Position numbers and translations under genes: made by a program
Assembly (NCBI GenBank): GCA_002633005.1
Contig: NMRA01000140.1
Location: forward strand, 126,001-178,157
DNA: 52,157 bases
From: Phoronis australis
Lineage: Eukaryota > Phoronida > Phoronidae
Direction: 5' to 3'
The notes under the pieces: model-generated
Database searches by the model: none
The model's input: the letters and a program-made list of their open reading frames with translations, nothing else
What the model was told of the DNA's origin: nothing
Part shown: positions 12,130 to 22,299 of the stretch, piece after piece
Position numbering within the stretch: position 1 is the stretch's first letter
How the letters are laid out: every line of letters starts with the position of its first letter

Positions 12130-13030
12130 GCAGCAGGTCCAACTGACGTAGAGATCATTTCATTGTTGATCAATAACTTCCTGTGCTGTCCTTACATTTT
12201 AGATTTCCTTACACTCAACTAAGCTTCAGTACCCGGGCGGTTTCACAACTTTGTTGCACTTTGAAATGAAAATGTTGATTTAGTGTTGGGACCAGAAATT
12301 TTGAATGGAGAAGTACGTTTATTAATCATGATAAGATCAATTTAAAAAGAACTTCGGTTATTAAATTCGATTACCACAGAGACCATGAAAGAAGGTTCCG
12401 TAAAGATATTAAAGACTGTAAACACAGATCATCTATACCAAATTCAAGAGGATTGAAAAAAGATGGGCGATGAATTCAATTAGGGCATGACAATTCAACG
12501 GGAGATTTTCATAGACAATTTTTGACTTCGTGACAAGGCCTTTGCATGGTGTGATTAGAAATGACATGCTTAACAAAAGTGAAATTGCAAGAATCCCATA
12601 CACATTCAGGACGAGATTTTCAGTCTCGTCCTCTGCGTTTGAAAGAGAATTAAATCAACAACACAGCCACACTGTACGACGTTTATTATAGCTAATATTT
12701 TGACACATAAAAGCATTGCGAAAAAGTGTATTGGTACAATTTTATTAATATGCAAATTAAAGAATATATTGTTTAACAAGGTAGAGAAAATTTCTGTTCC
12801 AACAGTCCTCAACAGCAATGAACAGCAGTGTCCAGTTATCATTTTGCCTTTGTGAAATGTCCAATGACACAGCCGAAGAGAAATACTGTATGAAACAAAC
12901 CGTCCAAGCTCTCTTTGAGAACACAACACCAGATGATCTTGAAACGCCTTAATAGTTCCTTACTCCACAAATTGTCAAGCTCTTTCTTACAGCTGCCACC
13001 TTTTTCTCTTTACTAAAAAAGAAATTAATG
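12130..13030. other. Intergenic DNA, nothing recognised
   Basis: AT-rich sequence downstream of eIF1A (which runs leftwards). The 107-aa frame on the - strand at 12606-12929 has no recognisable domain. A TTTATT near 12683 could serve as a poly(A) signal for the - strand, but it is over 1 kb past the presumed eIF1A stop. Confidence 0.4.
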
Positions 13031-13039
13031 ATTCAGAAC

Positions 13040-13210
13040 TACCAGACTAAGTGGAATGAGAGCTATGGTTGTGAGAAAGGTTGATGTATTCCTACGCTAT
13101 GGGTGTGAGAAAGGTTGATGTATTCCTACGCTATGGGTGTGAGAAAGCAGAACTACCAGACTAAGTGGAACAAGAGCTATGGTTGTGAGAAAGGTTGATG
13201 TATTCCTACC
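13040..13210 (+). repeat. Short tandem duplication, nested units of about 45 bp
   Basis: The block GCTATGGKTGTGAGAAAGGTTGATGTATTCCTAC is repeated three times, and the longer unit starting AGAACTACCAGACTAAGTGG occurs twice (near 13037 and 13149). Copies are nearly identical, so the duplication is recent. Confidence 0.8.
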
Positions 13211-13249
13211 AATCACGAAAAGGTTAAAAGCAAAACTTATGTTTTAAAC

Positions 13250-13610
13250 TATTTACCGCTATGAAATTGATCTCAAATTGTTCTGAAGTCAAATTAGGGG
13301 TGATTTACAGCTAATTGCTCGAGACCAGGTGTGCCTTCAGTAACGCTAGGACTTAGCTAAAATCTAGTCTAAGTCACGTGTTTTCATTGGAAATACGCTG
13401 TCTCACGTAATCTCTGGAAGTCTTGCGTTTTAGCGAGGTCCTTGTGTTACTGAACGGAAGGCTGGTGTCAGAAATTGGGTCATCACAACGTGCCAAGCAT
13501 GGAATAAGTAACGAACTGTCAATTATTTGCAAACCCAAGAGTCATTTCCCATCTAAGGAACAACGCGAGACCAGTTTTGTAGCAGGACATGGCCTAAATA
13601 AAATTCACTT
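13250..13610 (+). repeat. Dispersed repeat family R, copy 1
   Basis: Blocks TATGAAATTGATCTCAAATT, GTGATTT, GAGACCAG, GTGCCAAGCATGG, CATTTCCCATCTAAGGAACA and GGCCTAAAT appear in the same order as in copies at 39665-39935 and 47675-47850. No open frame is shared, so it is non-coding. Confidence 0.6.
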
Positions 13611-13874
13611 ATTGGGCAGAACGCAGGTTTATAGTCCATTTAAAGAAAAGGTGAAAAGACGTCCAACATAAATTTGTTGACATGACAAACAGAAAACTAA
13701 AATAATCCCACACCAAATATTTCTTTGTTTAAACTTACTAAGGATTATTCAAGATCCTTAACAACATGCCACATTCCCAAAAATTGCCACTAACTAGAGA
13801 ACGACAAAGCAGTCGGACCTATTCAAAAATCGCCTGCCGAGGTCTGCTGATGAGAATTAAAATCTACTTTTCAT

Positions 13875-13880
13875 TCAAAT
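13875..13880 (-). CDS. EIF1A: Presumed eIF1A last coding exon (Ile codon and stop only)
   Basis: Exon 5 ends in phase 0 after an acidic run (DAED). On the - strand an acceptor ending GTGTCAG is followed by ATT TGA. It would restore the C-terminal isoleucine that the family uses to bind eIF5B and give a 143-aa protein. A slightly earlier acceptor (ATTACAG) would add Cys-Gln before the Ile. Support is only phase, length and family pattern. Confidence 0.4.
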   Translation of the reverse strand: M

Positions 13881-16800
13881 CTGACACTGTAATGTAAATT
13901 TTGAATTCGCAAAATAAAAATTAAGTCTTCTCCCATTTCAACTAGACACACATCATTCAGTCTGACATAACCCAGTAGTTGGGTGATTTCATTTGCTTCA
14001 ACTTGAATATTTTTTACTCAAATATACATGCATTGCAAATGGTAGACAGGTCTGAAACGAATTCTTGCAATAATATAACAAAAAAATACTTGTGTTTTAT
14101 TAAGTGCTACGTCAAAACCATGTCGATATTGACCAGCTTCATTTGAAATCGACAGTAAACTTACATCCTCAGCGTCCATTTCATCTTCACTGAACTCTTG
14201 GTCGAACTGAATTCCATCGTCCAACTCCACATCAACACCATCCTCGATTTTCGCTGGAAGTAAATTACCACAAGTGTAGCGCAAACGTACCCGTCACAAA
14301 AGATGGTTTGTAGACAAGCATAATTTTAATTTTACGAAGAATAAAACCAAGTGAACACATAACTTACCACCACAGGATGACACCACTGACATGATTACCA
14401 AGTATATTTTAAAGCAATAAAATGGCATGCACAGCATTTATGACCAAAATCTTAAAAATGTTTTCCAGACAACATATTGATTTTAGAGGGTTTTCTATGA
14501 CAAAGTTCTTATTTTCAGGTCATTTTCCACAAAAATAGTCCAACAGTGCTTCATGATAATAATCGTAAAACGAGGGTGTGTTTAATTTATCTCGTGCAAT
14601 TTCTTGCGAGTTTTCCATACACAGCAGCTACTGTTGCCACTTATCAAGTTTTGCATCAGGAGTGATGAACTAGTGTAAAGATTGACTGGGAGTGTAGGTA
14701 GTCAGGCTTAGCAAACAGTATACAGAGAAACTAACAGGTTACAGGGAGTATAGCTAGTCAGGCTTAGCAAACAGTATACAGAGAAACTAACAGGTTACAA
14801 GGAGTATAGCTAGTCAGGTTTAGCAAACAGTATACAGAGAAACTAACAGGTTACAAGGAGTATAGCTAGTCAGGCTTAGCAAATAGTATACAGAGAAACT
14901 AACAGGTTACAGGGAGTATAGCTAGTCAGGCTTAGCAAATGGTATATAAAGAAAATGCGAGCTTACTATTCTCTGGCAATTCATTGTAAAACTTTAGGTT
15001 TCTAGCTTCGTCTGGCGTGTATTTTAATATGACATCAGCTTTCTCATTTTGATAATCTCGTAAGCTGATCAGAATGATGTCCCCAGCTTGAATCCAGACC
15101 TGAAATACAAAACGATGAGTTTTAAGAACTATTGTGTAAGAAATGAACTCACAGTTTTCAGGAAAATTCACTCGCCTGAACATTTTAGCCCGGTAATCAG
15201 GCCTGTTTTATGAAAGAAAAAGACCTTTGTATTCAGCCAGCTAAACAAGATGAAATGCAGCTTTAACTACATACGATAAAATACTAAATATCAATACAGA
15301 AAATCTTTCTAAATCCTAGACAAACAAGGAAACATTGTTTGCATGACCCTAATGCCAGACTTTTCAATACACTGATGGTGCCCTTTGTAAGAAATTGCTA
15401 CAAAATAAAACATGACGAGTGTTTTGCACGACTCCACTAAAATGCAGCTCTGCACGAGAACTATGCAAAGTTGACATTGGTGACTGGCTGCCCCAAAAAT
15501 GAGACTGAAGGTACTCCATCACACAGACCCAGATAACAGCAACGGCTTACGAGCAACTGCCCATCATAATGGCTATAGTTGATCTTCAAAAATCAATTAT
15601 GTATGTCTAGATTATAGAATGTTGAGGGTACGATGATTCTCCTTTTATTTTACATGAAAGTAGTTGCCAAAAATTGTCAGTTTCCTTTTTCAAAGGCCAA
15701 TTACCTAGCAGTAAATAATGGCAGCTTAAGCAAATCTCGTTTCACGACATCGACACACTACAAACCGTGCAGTAATACACCAAAATTTTATTAATCGTTA
15801 TTTTTGTGGACAATTTTGTCAAACTAATATTTCACTTGTTGTCCATATCATCTGCTGCAGCTGAGTAAGCGGAGAACAGCTGTAATCTCTAGCTAAGTAC
15901 TGAAACTAAGTTTCACATGCGTGACGACCACTTTAAACAAGAATGAAGAGAACCTTTTTCCTCAGCTTTCCACGGATGTGGCAAAGTCTGTCTTGTCCGT
16001 CCATGCACTTGGCTGTAAGTCTACCGTTGCCCAACATTTTAATCACCTTTGCATACTCTGTAAAGAGAAAAGAACAGCTGTTGGTCACCACCACCTGAGA
16101 ATCATCATTAGCAACAGACACCAGCATAAGTATGAGTGATTTACAGATCAAGCACATACACAAGTATAAGAATGGGTGACTTCAGGCACAGATACAGAGA
16201 GTCCAGGGGTCCAATCACATTACTATATTGGAAGAAGGTCAAGCGCCACCTATAGTATGTTTGTCCTATATTGTGGCCATCCTGGACAAAACCCTGGATC
16301 AGCAGCTGATGATACCTAAGTATGAAACCTGGAATGTGCCACACGTGGCAGTGAAAGTAAAGGTTGTATCTGGCTCAAGCGAAATGGTTGTACTTTGATA
16401 CAAAATAAACAAAATCAACAAAACATACAGTAACACCATCGGGACACTTACAGTTGCAATTCGAAAGCCTTCCTTATGACAACTTACGATATAGGTATCA
16501 AATTCTCTCCAGCATACAAACTGATATTGTAATAGCTCATTCGCCAAAAAGCACTAACTTTCCACTGAGTTTTCCTAGTTTTATCAAGTTTCGCCCAAGG
16601 TTTTAACAAAGGCTCACAAAGAGAAGTAAAAAACCAATGACAAATGCATATTCTTGCCCTGCTGACACTTAGCACAGCCATGCTCTTGCACATCTTGATG
16701 AATAAGCTTTTTAACACCAACTTAAAAAGTTTGTTTAAAAATCAAAGACAGCCAGCCCTGTGAGTAACTTTACCAACATGTTTTTCTTTCCTACTGTAAC

Positions 16801-19800
16801 TACCTTGTTCATCATCTTTAAATACAAGTTCCCGTTTCTCTTTTTCATTCTCGTTCTTCCCCCGTCTTCTGTTTTTACCTCCCTTTCCTGCAATGCAGAT
16901 AACAATTCAAGCTTCATTTCACCTTGTTCAGCTGGCTATAAACCAAAATCAAATTAAGCATTTTACTCGCGTAAAGTCAATCCTATAATATTCTAAGCGT
17001 GATAGGAATCAATGCCCATTACCAACTCAATTGATTACCAATGCTTACACGTGCTATTTATGAATTCGCAATGAACATTTTGCGAATTAACAATGTTAGG
17101 GTTGGCCAACACCAATAAGCTCTGATTAATAAGCATCTTCTTGAGTTGCTGATGGCTTTGATGTTGTTGGTAAAAGTGACAGAATCCTATCACAGTACTT
17201 TCTTCGTTCATGGGCCGGGGATGAAAGTGCAAGATTTCCATGAAAAGTTGCACCACAAGAAATCAATTTATAATACATGCTTGCTGTAACAAAGTCTTGC
17301 GTGTAATTGTTTTAACATTGAGCAAATTTTCATGTTTTTAGCTCTTTCTGCAGTTTCAGAAGAATTGTGAACACCAGTCAGTGAAAATTAGGCCAAATTC
17401 TTATCATGAATGAACTCCTTGGAGTGGATCACAAAATAAATTTTACAGGAATTGGACCAAGTTTGAGCTTTCTGATTGGCTGCAATGGAATGGTAAAATT
17501 CCCACACAGCATTATCAGCGAGTGTCGTCACCGGCCATGGAGTATTCCCAGGAGAGTATTGCTTGATTTGCCAAATTACTCCATGCACAGTTTAAGCACG
17601 TCTGCAATTGATTAACACACAACATCTTAGGTAAAGTGCCTGCTTATTTTTGAGCAAGCATACAGCTGGTAAAGTGGTAGTTTTCATTGACAACGTTCAT
17701 CTTTGGTAAGAGTCAAATATAACATGCCCGTTTAAAACCTTTCTGGCAATATGTATACAATAAAATGAAGTGGCGAAATACAGTTCTCCCAGCTCCACTG
17801 GACAATGACCCCCAGTGTACACTCACCTTTTCATGAAATCAATAACAGAAGATATTCGATAAATTACGTTTGCCTGCCAAGCGTTTTCCCTTGATCAAAT
17901 ATGTCCACCATGAAACTCGCGTTTTTTCGCAGGACACATATTCTCCTCTCAGGGAAAACAGGTTTTCTTGGAAGGCAACACACAATCCCTCCCATTTGGC
18001 AACATGGTGAATAAGCTTGGAAGTTAGTGTGCATATTCGCGTAAAATAAGCAGGTACGGAGGAGGGGTCTTAGGGAGTGGAGGTTGCGGGGGTGTGTGTG
18101 TGTGTAGGGGATGGATTCATCTAAACCCAAAGGGAATCAAAGCTTACAAGATGATTTTTGTGGTAGCACCCGCTAATTACGTCATATCTTACCATACTCA
18201 GTAAAGTGCAGCCAGCAGCGCGGAGTTGGAAGAAGCTGTGCATGACTCAAGCAGAGCGTCTGCGAGCTGTTTCAGGGGAAAATGCTTTTGACGTGAAAAA
18301 TGTCCTTAAAAATACTGATGTTCTTTTGGATATATTTTATCCGCTCAGGGTAAACGTGTTTTATCGAGAGAATAATATATGTCGTACCCCGAGAAAAACA
18401 CTTTCTTTTCACCTGGTATAAGTTACCTGCTCTTCAAAAATACAGTGAACAAGCGGTCTGCGTATTTGCGATTGCCAGCCATATTGTTTGGCGTGTATTA
18501 CTCTCGAGTTCTGAATAGCCATATAAATACGATTATTTATTTCAGACTCTTTTTCCCGTCTATACGAAGCTTATTTGGGTCTCTATGTTTATTAATTATA
18601 GATGGTTTTTCTACTCCTCCACAATTATTTGGTCAAGATGAAATTCGGAGTTGGCTGTTTCTTACTCATTTCGTGAACGTAATTTTTTGAGCACCAGAGT
18701 TTCGAACCCTGGTTGCCTGAGTGAGAACTCACAGTCCTAACCACTAGACAACGAGACACTCCTAACAAAAATTAGCAATTTTAAGGATTATAAACAATTC
18801 CACGGTACACACGGAAGTCACTTGTAATAACATGCACATGAAAAAGATTTTATTCGTTAAGTATACTACAGTACATTTCAAAGCTTAAATAATCAAACTC
18901 TAAAGTATGTATTCTCATTAGTAGCAACAAACCCATCGGATGTATACCTTGTTGCCCAATGAAAAGTTGAAAGTTATAAGACTTGTCAGCTGAGTCATGC
19001 ACGAGCCATGCCAGTTTGCTTCCGTCGTGAACACTTTACATTTTACGCAAATATGTAATCAATATTATTATTATTATTCCAGCCTATACTATTTATAAAG
19101 TTCCAAAATTTGCCATATATACCATTGATTCCATTCTATACTATTATTAATTTTTTTCCGCAAATTTCCAGTGTATACCATTATTCTACTCCTCTACTGG
19201 CAAAATGTCGGGTCTATACTATTATTCCAGTCTCTACTATTATTAGACATCTTGAAAATTTCCGGTCCATACTATTATTGCTGTCTCTACAACTATTCGG
19301 AAGTTGAGAGTAAGCAGATATGGAGTAGTGGGCCGAAGCAATGAGGATTGCGACGGGGGGGAGGGGGCGGGGGTGTGAAGGATATGAATGACTCATCTAA
19401 ACTCAAAAGTGATTGAAAGTTTAAAAGACGATTTCTGTCAGATGAGTCCAACTCCCACCTACCCCCCACTGCAAACAAAACTCGTTAGGCCCCCCTCCGC
19501 TGCATTCGCTGATTACACAACGAACGATATGGCCGGCAGTCGTAGATACGGGTACTCACGTCCAAGCTTGTTCACTATATTCTCTAAGATCAGTTGACTT
19601 TTGCTAGGTGACAAGAAAGCATTTTCTTGTGGTACAACATAATTATCCTCTCACAAAAATGTTTTCCCCGAGAGGACAATACATGTCCTCCGAGAAAACG
19701 CAAATTCGTTGGCAAACATATTTGATCCAGGGAAAACGCTTGGGAGGCAAATTTTATTTGTCATATTCTTCGCAAATGTTGTTGATTTCACGAAAAAGGC

Positions 19801-22155
19801 GGTGGTCATTGTCCAGTAGAACTGGGGAAAGTATATTTCACTACTTCATTCTATTGTATATACATACTGCCAGGAAGGTTTTAAATGGGCATGTTATATC
19901 TGACTATTACCTTCATCTTCAACACTTCTAGAGTAGTTGGATCTATTTCTTCGGATATTCCTTTGCTTTAGCCAGTTTGGAAATTGAAAAGAACACTACC
20001 AATATTTGCTGTTTCAATTACACAATGCCGAGTGAATTCTTTAAACCCTTTTATTAGCAAATAGTGTAAAACCAGAGTGAACGGGTCCCTCCTCAAAATG
20101 GGAATGTCCGTTATTCAGAGAAACTGGTTCCCAGTAGCCATTTTGAAGGGCAACCCATTTCTCCAATTTTACCAAATCTGAATTTGTGACTGTGGATAAA
20201 GTTGGCAAAAAAACTTAACTTGATTTTTTCACCAGTAGGATATAATGGACTCTAACTTAAAGAACCACTTTCATCCGCTTGGTTTTTCTTTTTAAAATAG
20301 ATCAGGTCCAAAATATTATGTCCGACTATAGCAGTAGTGCCGATACTACCTGTAGTACAGGTATGGTGAAACGAATACCACAGTGTAATTTTCAAACGTC
20401 TAGTGAACACGTGAATGCTAAAATTACGATTCTAGGTTAACAATTGATGAAGTTATAGTGGTTTTAAGTGGGACCACTACCCCCGACCACAGGCGTCCTC
20501 AGCTTCTGATCGTCCCCAATACACTACATATAATACCGTCAGAGGTCCTAAAGTCGTGAGTGCCCTAAAGTCATGAACGATCTTATTTCCTCTTCTGCGC
20601 GGTCCTGCGACATCTGGCATTGAAGTTTTCAGCGTTCGTCTGCTAACGAACGTCAAACGAATACTCGGACGTGTTCGTATTCACAATATGATAACAAACA
20701 GTGAGTGAGTGGCTTCTTTTTTCAAATGTATCTTAAAAACAGTGTATTTCACTAATTCACTTTTTGGTGCATTTTTGGGATATATTTTCGAAAATATTTA
20801 TCGTTCAGATTTACCCAAACACGCGCTCCAGGGGTAGCTTGAACAATGTATCAAAATGTCCCAGGGTCGATCAAGTTTTGTAAGGCCAAAACAATAAAAT
20901 ACAGAGTGATAATTGATGCTGGGTTCTTAGCGTTTTACGTGAACAACCTCATTGAAAACGTCTGTGCACATCAAAGTTGGGTGCAAAAAATATAACAATT
21001 TATTTCAATTGAAACTGAATTAATAAGCAATACTATGCATTTTTATGTCATCTAGAGTAACTGTAAGCACTGTAGTTGACTTGTGTGGCCATACTTCGTG
21101 CATTTCCGTCTAAACGAAACGTTCACGACTTTAGGGCCTCATTCAAAATGGCCGGTCGATATCAGCGACTGTTTTAAAACTCTGCTTATGGATACAAACA
21201 AGGATTAAGATTGTCAAAACACGTATATTTGTGAAGGCTGATATATGTCCATGATGTCACATGAGCAGTTGCAAACGGACATTGGGTAGCTTATTATGCG
21301 TATATTCACGACTTTAGGTCACCGGTGTATACTACAAGGTATGACACTCCCGACTAGAAATTCCACGGGTGCTTCACTTCAGCCATCCATAGCAAATATA
21401 AAACTCAACAAATTTACACAAAACAGAGGTTCAACAAACCATGAAGAATTGTTCTTTCTCCCAATACCATTCACGGTGTCCTGTTCCGGTGACTTTGTAA
21501 GAAATTTGCAGTCAAAGAACAAAAATGTTCACAAAAAGTCCCCACACACTTTCATCGTGCGCCGCTCGAGGTCAAGGATGGTATGGAAATTGCCGGTTTG
21601 TCGTGTAAAGTCACGATGTCGATAACTCTACACTTAGCCGCCAGTAAAAAAACTATTGAGTACTTCCGTAACTCACCGGCAATTTCCGTACCCTCCTTGA
21701 CCTCGAGCGGCGCATGATGAAAGTGTGTGGGGGCTTTATGTGAACATTTTTGTTCTTTGACTGCGAATTTCTTACAAAGTCGCAGGAGCAGGACACCGTG
21801 AATGGTATTGGGAGAAAGAACAATTCTTCATGGTTTGTTGAACCTCTGTTTTGTGTAAATTTATTGAGTTTTATATTTGCTATGGACGGCTGAAGTGAAG
21901 CACCCGTGGAATTTCTAGTCGGGAGTGTCATACCTTGTAGTATTATATGTAGTGTATTGGGGACGATCAGAAGACAGAAGCTGAGGACGCCTGTGCTCCC
22001 GACAAGACAAGAGTACTGCCCAAAGTTTCTGTGTAAGGCCAAGGGTATAAAAAAGATCGTCGTATGGTACACAACAAAATCAGATTTTAGGCAACACACG
22101 AAGTCTGATAATAGTCTTTCTCAATTGTAAAGAACATACCTTTATTTTTCGGCAT
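13875..22155 (-). CDS. EIF1A: Eukaryotic translation initiation factor 1A (eIF1A)
   Basis: eIF1A binds the A site of the 40S subunit, promotes scanning and start-codon choice with eIF1, and later recruits eIF5B through its acidic C-terminus. Exons on the - strand: 22155-22140, 16887-16804, 16057-15954, 15099-14967, 14253-14165 and, tentatively, 13880-13875. Phases agree throughout, and the sum is 432 bp, or 143 aa (human EIF1AX: 144). The product has the basic N-terminus ([17 protein letters not shown]), the OB-fold ([51 protein letters not shown]) and an acidic tail. The reading frame of exon 2 is not the longest open one there. Intron 1 is 5.25 kb and full of inverted repeats. IBA57 lies head to head. 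Confidence 0.96.
14165..14253 (-). CDS. EIF1A: eIF1A exon 5, acidic C-terminal tail
   Basis: 89 bp, acceptor TTACTTCCAG, donor GTAAGT. It encodes [18 protein letters not shown] and an E/D-rich end. If unspliced, the frame would run on for about 48 more codons to 14018 with no family similarity. Confidence 0.93.
14688..14944. repeat. 56-bp tandem repeat, about 4.6 copies, in eIF1A intron 4
   Basis: The block GTCAGGCTTAGCAAACAGTA starts at 14701, 14757, 14813, 14869 and 14925, so the period is exactly 56 bp. Copies differ at only one to three positions. The array ends 22 bp before the donor of exon 4 (GT at 14966-14965 on the - strand). Confidence 0.95.
14967..15099 (-). CDS. EIF1A: eIF1A exon 4, second half of the OB fold
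   Basis: 133 bp, acceptor TTTCAG, donor GTAAGC, ending in phase 1. It begins [17 protein letters not shown] and ends with the helical ELPEN segment. Confidence 0.95.
15100..15953. other. eIF1A intron 3, nothing recognised
   Basis: About 850 bp of AT-rich intron with no clear repeat or open frame of interest. Confidence 0.7.
15954..16057 (-). CDS. EIF1A: eIF1A exon 3, first half of the OB fold
   Basis: 104 bp, acceptor CTTTACAG, ending AAA AAG before a GTTCTC donor, which is a weak match to the GTRAGT consensus. It encodes [14 protein letters not shown] through [10 protein letters not shown]. Confidence 0.95.
16804..16887 (-). CDS. EIF1A: eIF1A exon 2, basic N-terminal tail
   Basis: 84 bp, acceptor ATTGCAG, donor GTAGTT. 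It must be read in the frame [20 protein letters not shown], which joins in phase to exons 1 and 3. A longer overlapping open frame at 16735-16917 is spurious. Confidence 0.95.
18691..18758 (-). pseudogene. tRNA-Glu-like pseudogene or SINE head
   Basis: On the - strand the sequence contains TGTCTAGTGGTTAGGA (the A box and D arm of tRNA-Glu), an anticodon-loop-like TTCTCAC and the B box GGTTCGAAACT. The acceptor ends do not pair and the anticodon stem is disrupted. It is therefore a decayed tRNA copy or the head of a second SINE type. Confidence 0.65.
19060..19290. repeat. Irregular repeats of CTATACTATTATT
   Basis: TCTATACTATTATTCCAG and close variants recur about eight times with uneven spacing. 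They fill the middle of the large inverted repeat. Confidence 0.65.
20485..22003. mobile_element. Palindromic element with a nested insertion
   Basis: The right arm (about 21662-22003) is the reverse complement of a left arm split in two, 20485-20535 and 21330-21605. Both arms carry the same short open frame (beginning [17 protein letters not shown] on opposite strands), with nearly identical translations. The central spacer is about 60 bp. The outer block AGGCGTCCTCAGCTTCTG is present at both ends. It lies in eIF1A intron 1; its right end is 135 bp from the exon 1 donor. No transposase is visible, so it is a non-autonomous foldback element. Confidence 0.85.
20536..21329. mobile_element. 794-bp insertion with CTAAAGTCGTGA ends inside the palindrome
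   Basis: The uninterrupted right arm reads (reverse complement) CATATAATACTACAAGG; the left arm has CATATAATA, then this segment, then TACTACAAGG. The target duplication is thus TA. The ends are imperfect inverted repeats: GGTCCTAAAGTCGTGA on the left and, reversed, GGTGACCTAAAGTCGTGA on the right. The same motif occurs again inside (near 20562 and 21123). A TA target with short terminal repeats suggests a Tc1/mariner-like MITE; the class is inference. Confidence 0.8.
22140..22155 (-). CDS. EIF1A: eIF1A exon 1 (start codon, MPKNK)
   Basis: ATG CCG AAA AAT AAA G followed by donor GTATGT. Sixteen bases, ending in phase 1, which matches exon 2 exactly and gives the family N-terminus MPKNKGKGGKN. 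The start is therefore firm even though the exon is 4.3 kb from any visible similarity downstream. Confidence 0.93.
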
Positions 22156-22246
22156 CGTAGTAACGGCTTGGCTTGATTTGTAGCAAAATAATTAACGATT
22201 TAAACAAGGAAAATTTTTCTTGTTAATAATGTTGCGCCATTGATTT

Positions 22247-22273
22247 ACTGCACATGCGTCTCTCGTTCCGGAA
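22247..22273 (-). promoter_or_regulatory. NRF1-like and ETS-like sites upstream of eIF1A
   Basis: GCACATGCGT (NRF1-like) at about 22250-22259 and the palindromic TTCCGGAA (ETS core) at 22266-22273 lie roughly 95-120 bp upstream of the eIF1A ATG. Such pairs are common in promoters of animal translation genes. These are sequence matches only. Confidence 0.4.
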
Positions 22274-22299
22274 ACACATGAATAAGGGACGAAAGCCTC

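Larger units (their letters stand above)
17690..19925. repeat. Large imperfect inverted repeat in eIF1A intron 1
   Basis: The left arm (about 17690-18035) is a diverged reverse complement of the right arm (about 19545-19925). Paired blocks include TTTGATCAAGGGAAAACGCTTGG / TTTGATCCAGGGAAAACGCTTGG, GTCATTGTCCAGT and AAACGGGCATGTTATAT / AAATGGGCATGTTATAT. A GGGGGTGTG-rich block followed by TCATCTAAAC also occurs as a direct repeat at about 18085-18160 and 19365-19440. The inside is not coding as far as I can see. This looks like a foldback-type element or two copies of one element inserted in opposite directions. Confidence 0.75.

Noticed and set aside
12683-12688. TTTATT as eIF1A poly(A) signal
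   Set aside because: It is over 1 kb past the presumed stop, in AT-rich DNA where the motif is frequent; too weak to annotate.
16735-16957. Open frames on both strands over eIF1A exon 2
   Set aside because: Longer than the true frame but out of phase with exons 1 and 3; shadows of the basic N-terminal exon.
18691-18758. Functional tRNA-Glu gene
   Set aside because: A and B boxes are present, but the acceptor and anticodon stems do not pair; treated as a pseudogene or SINE.
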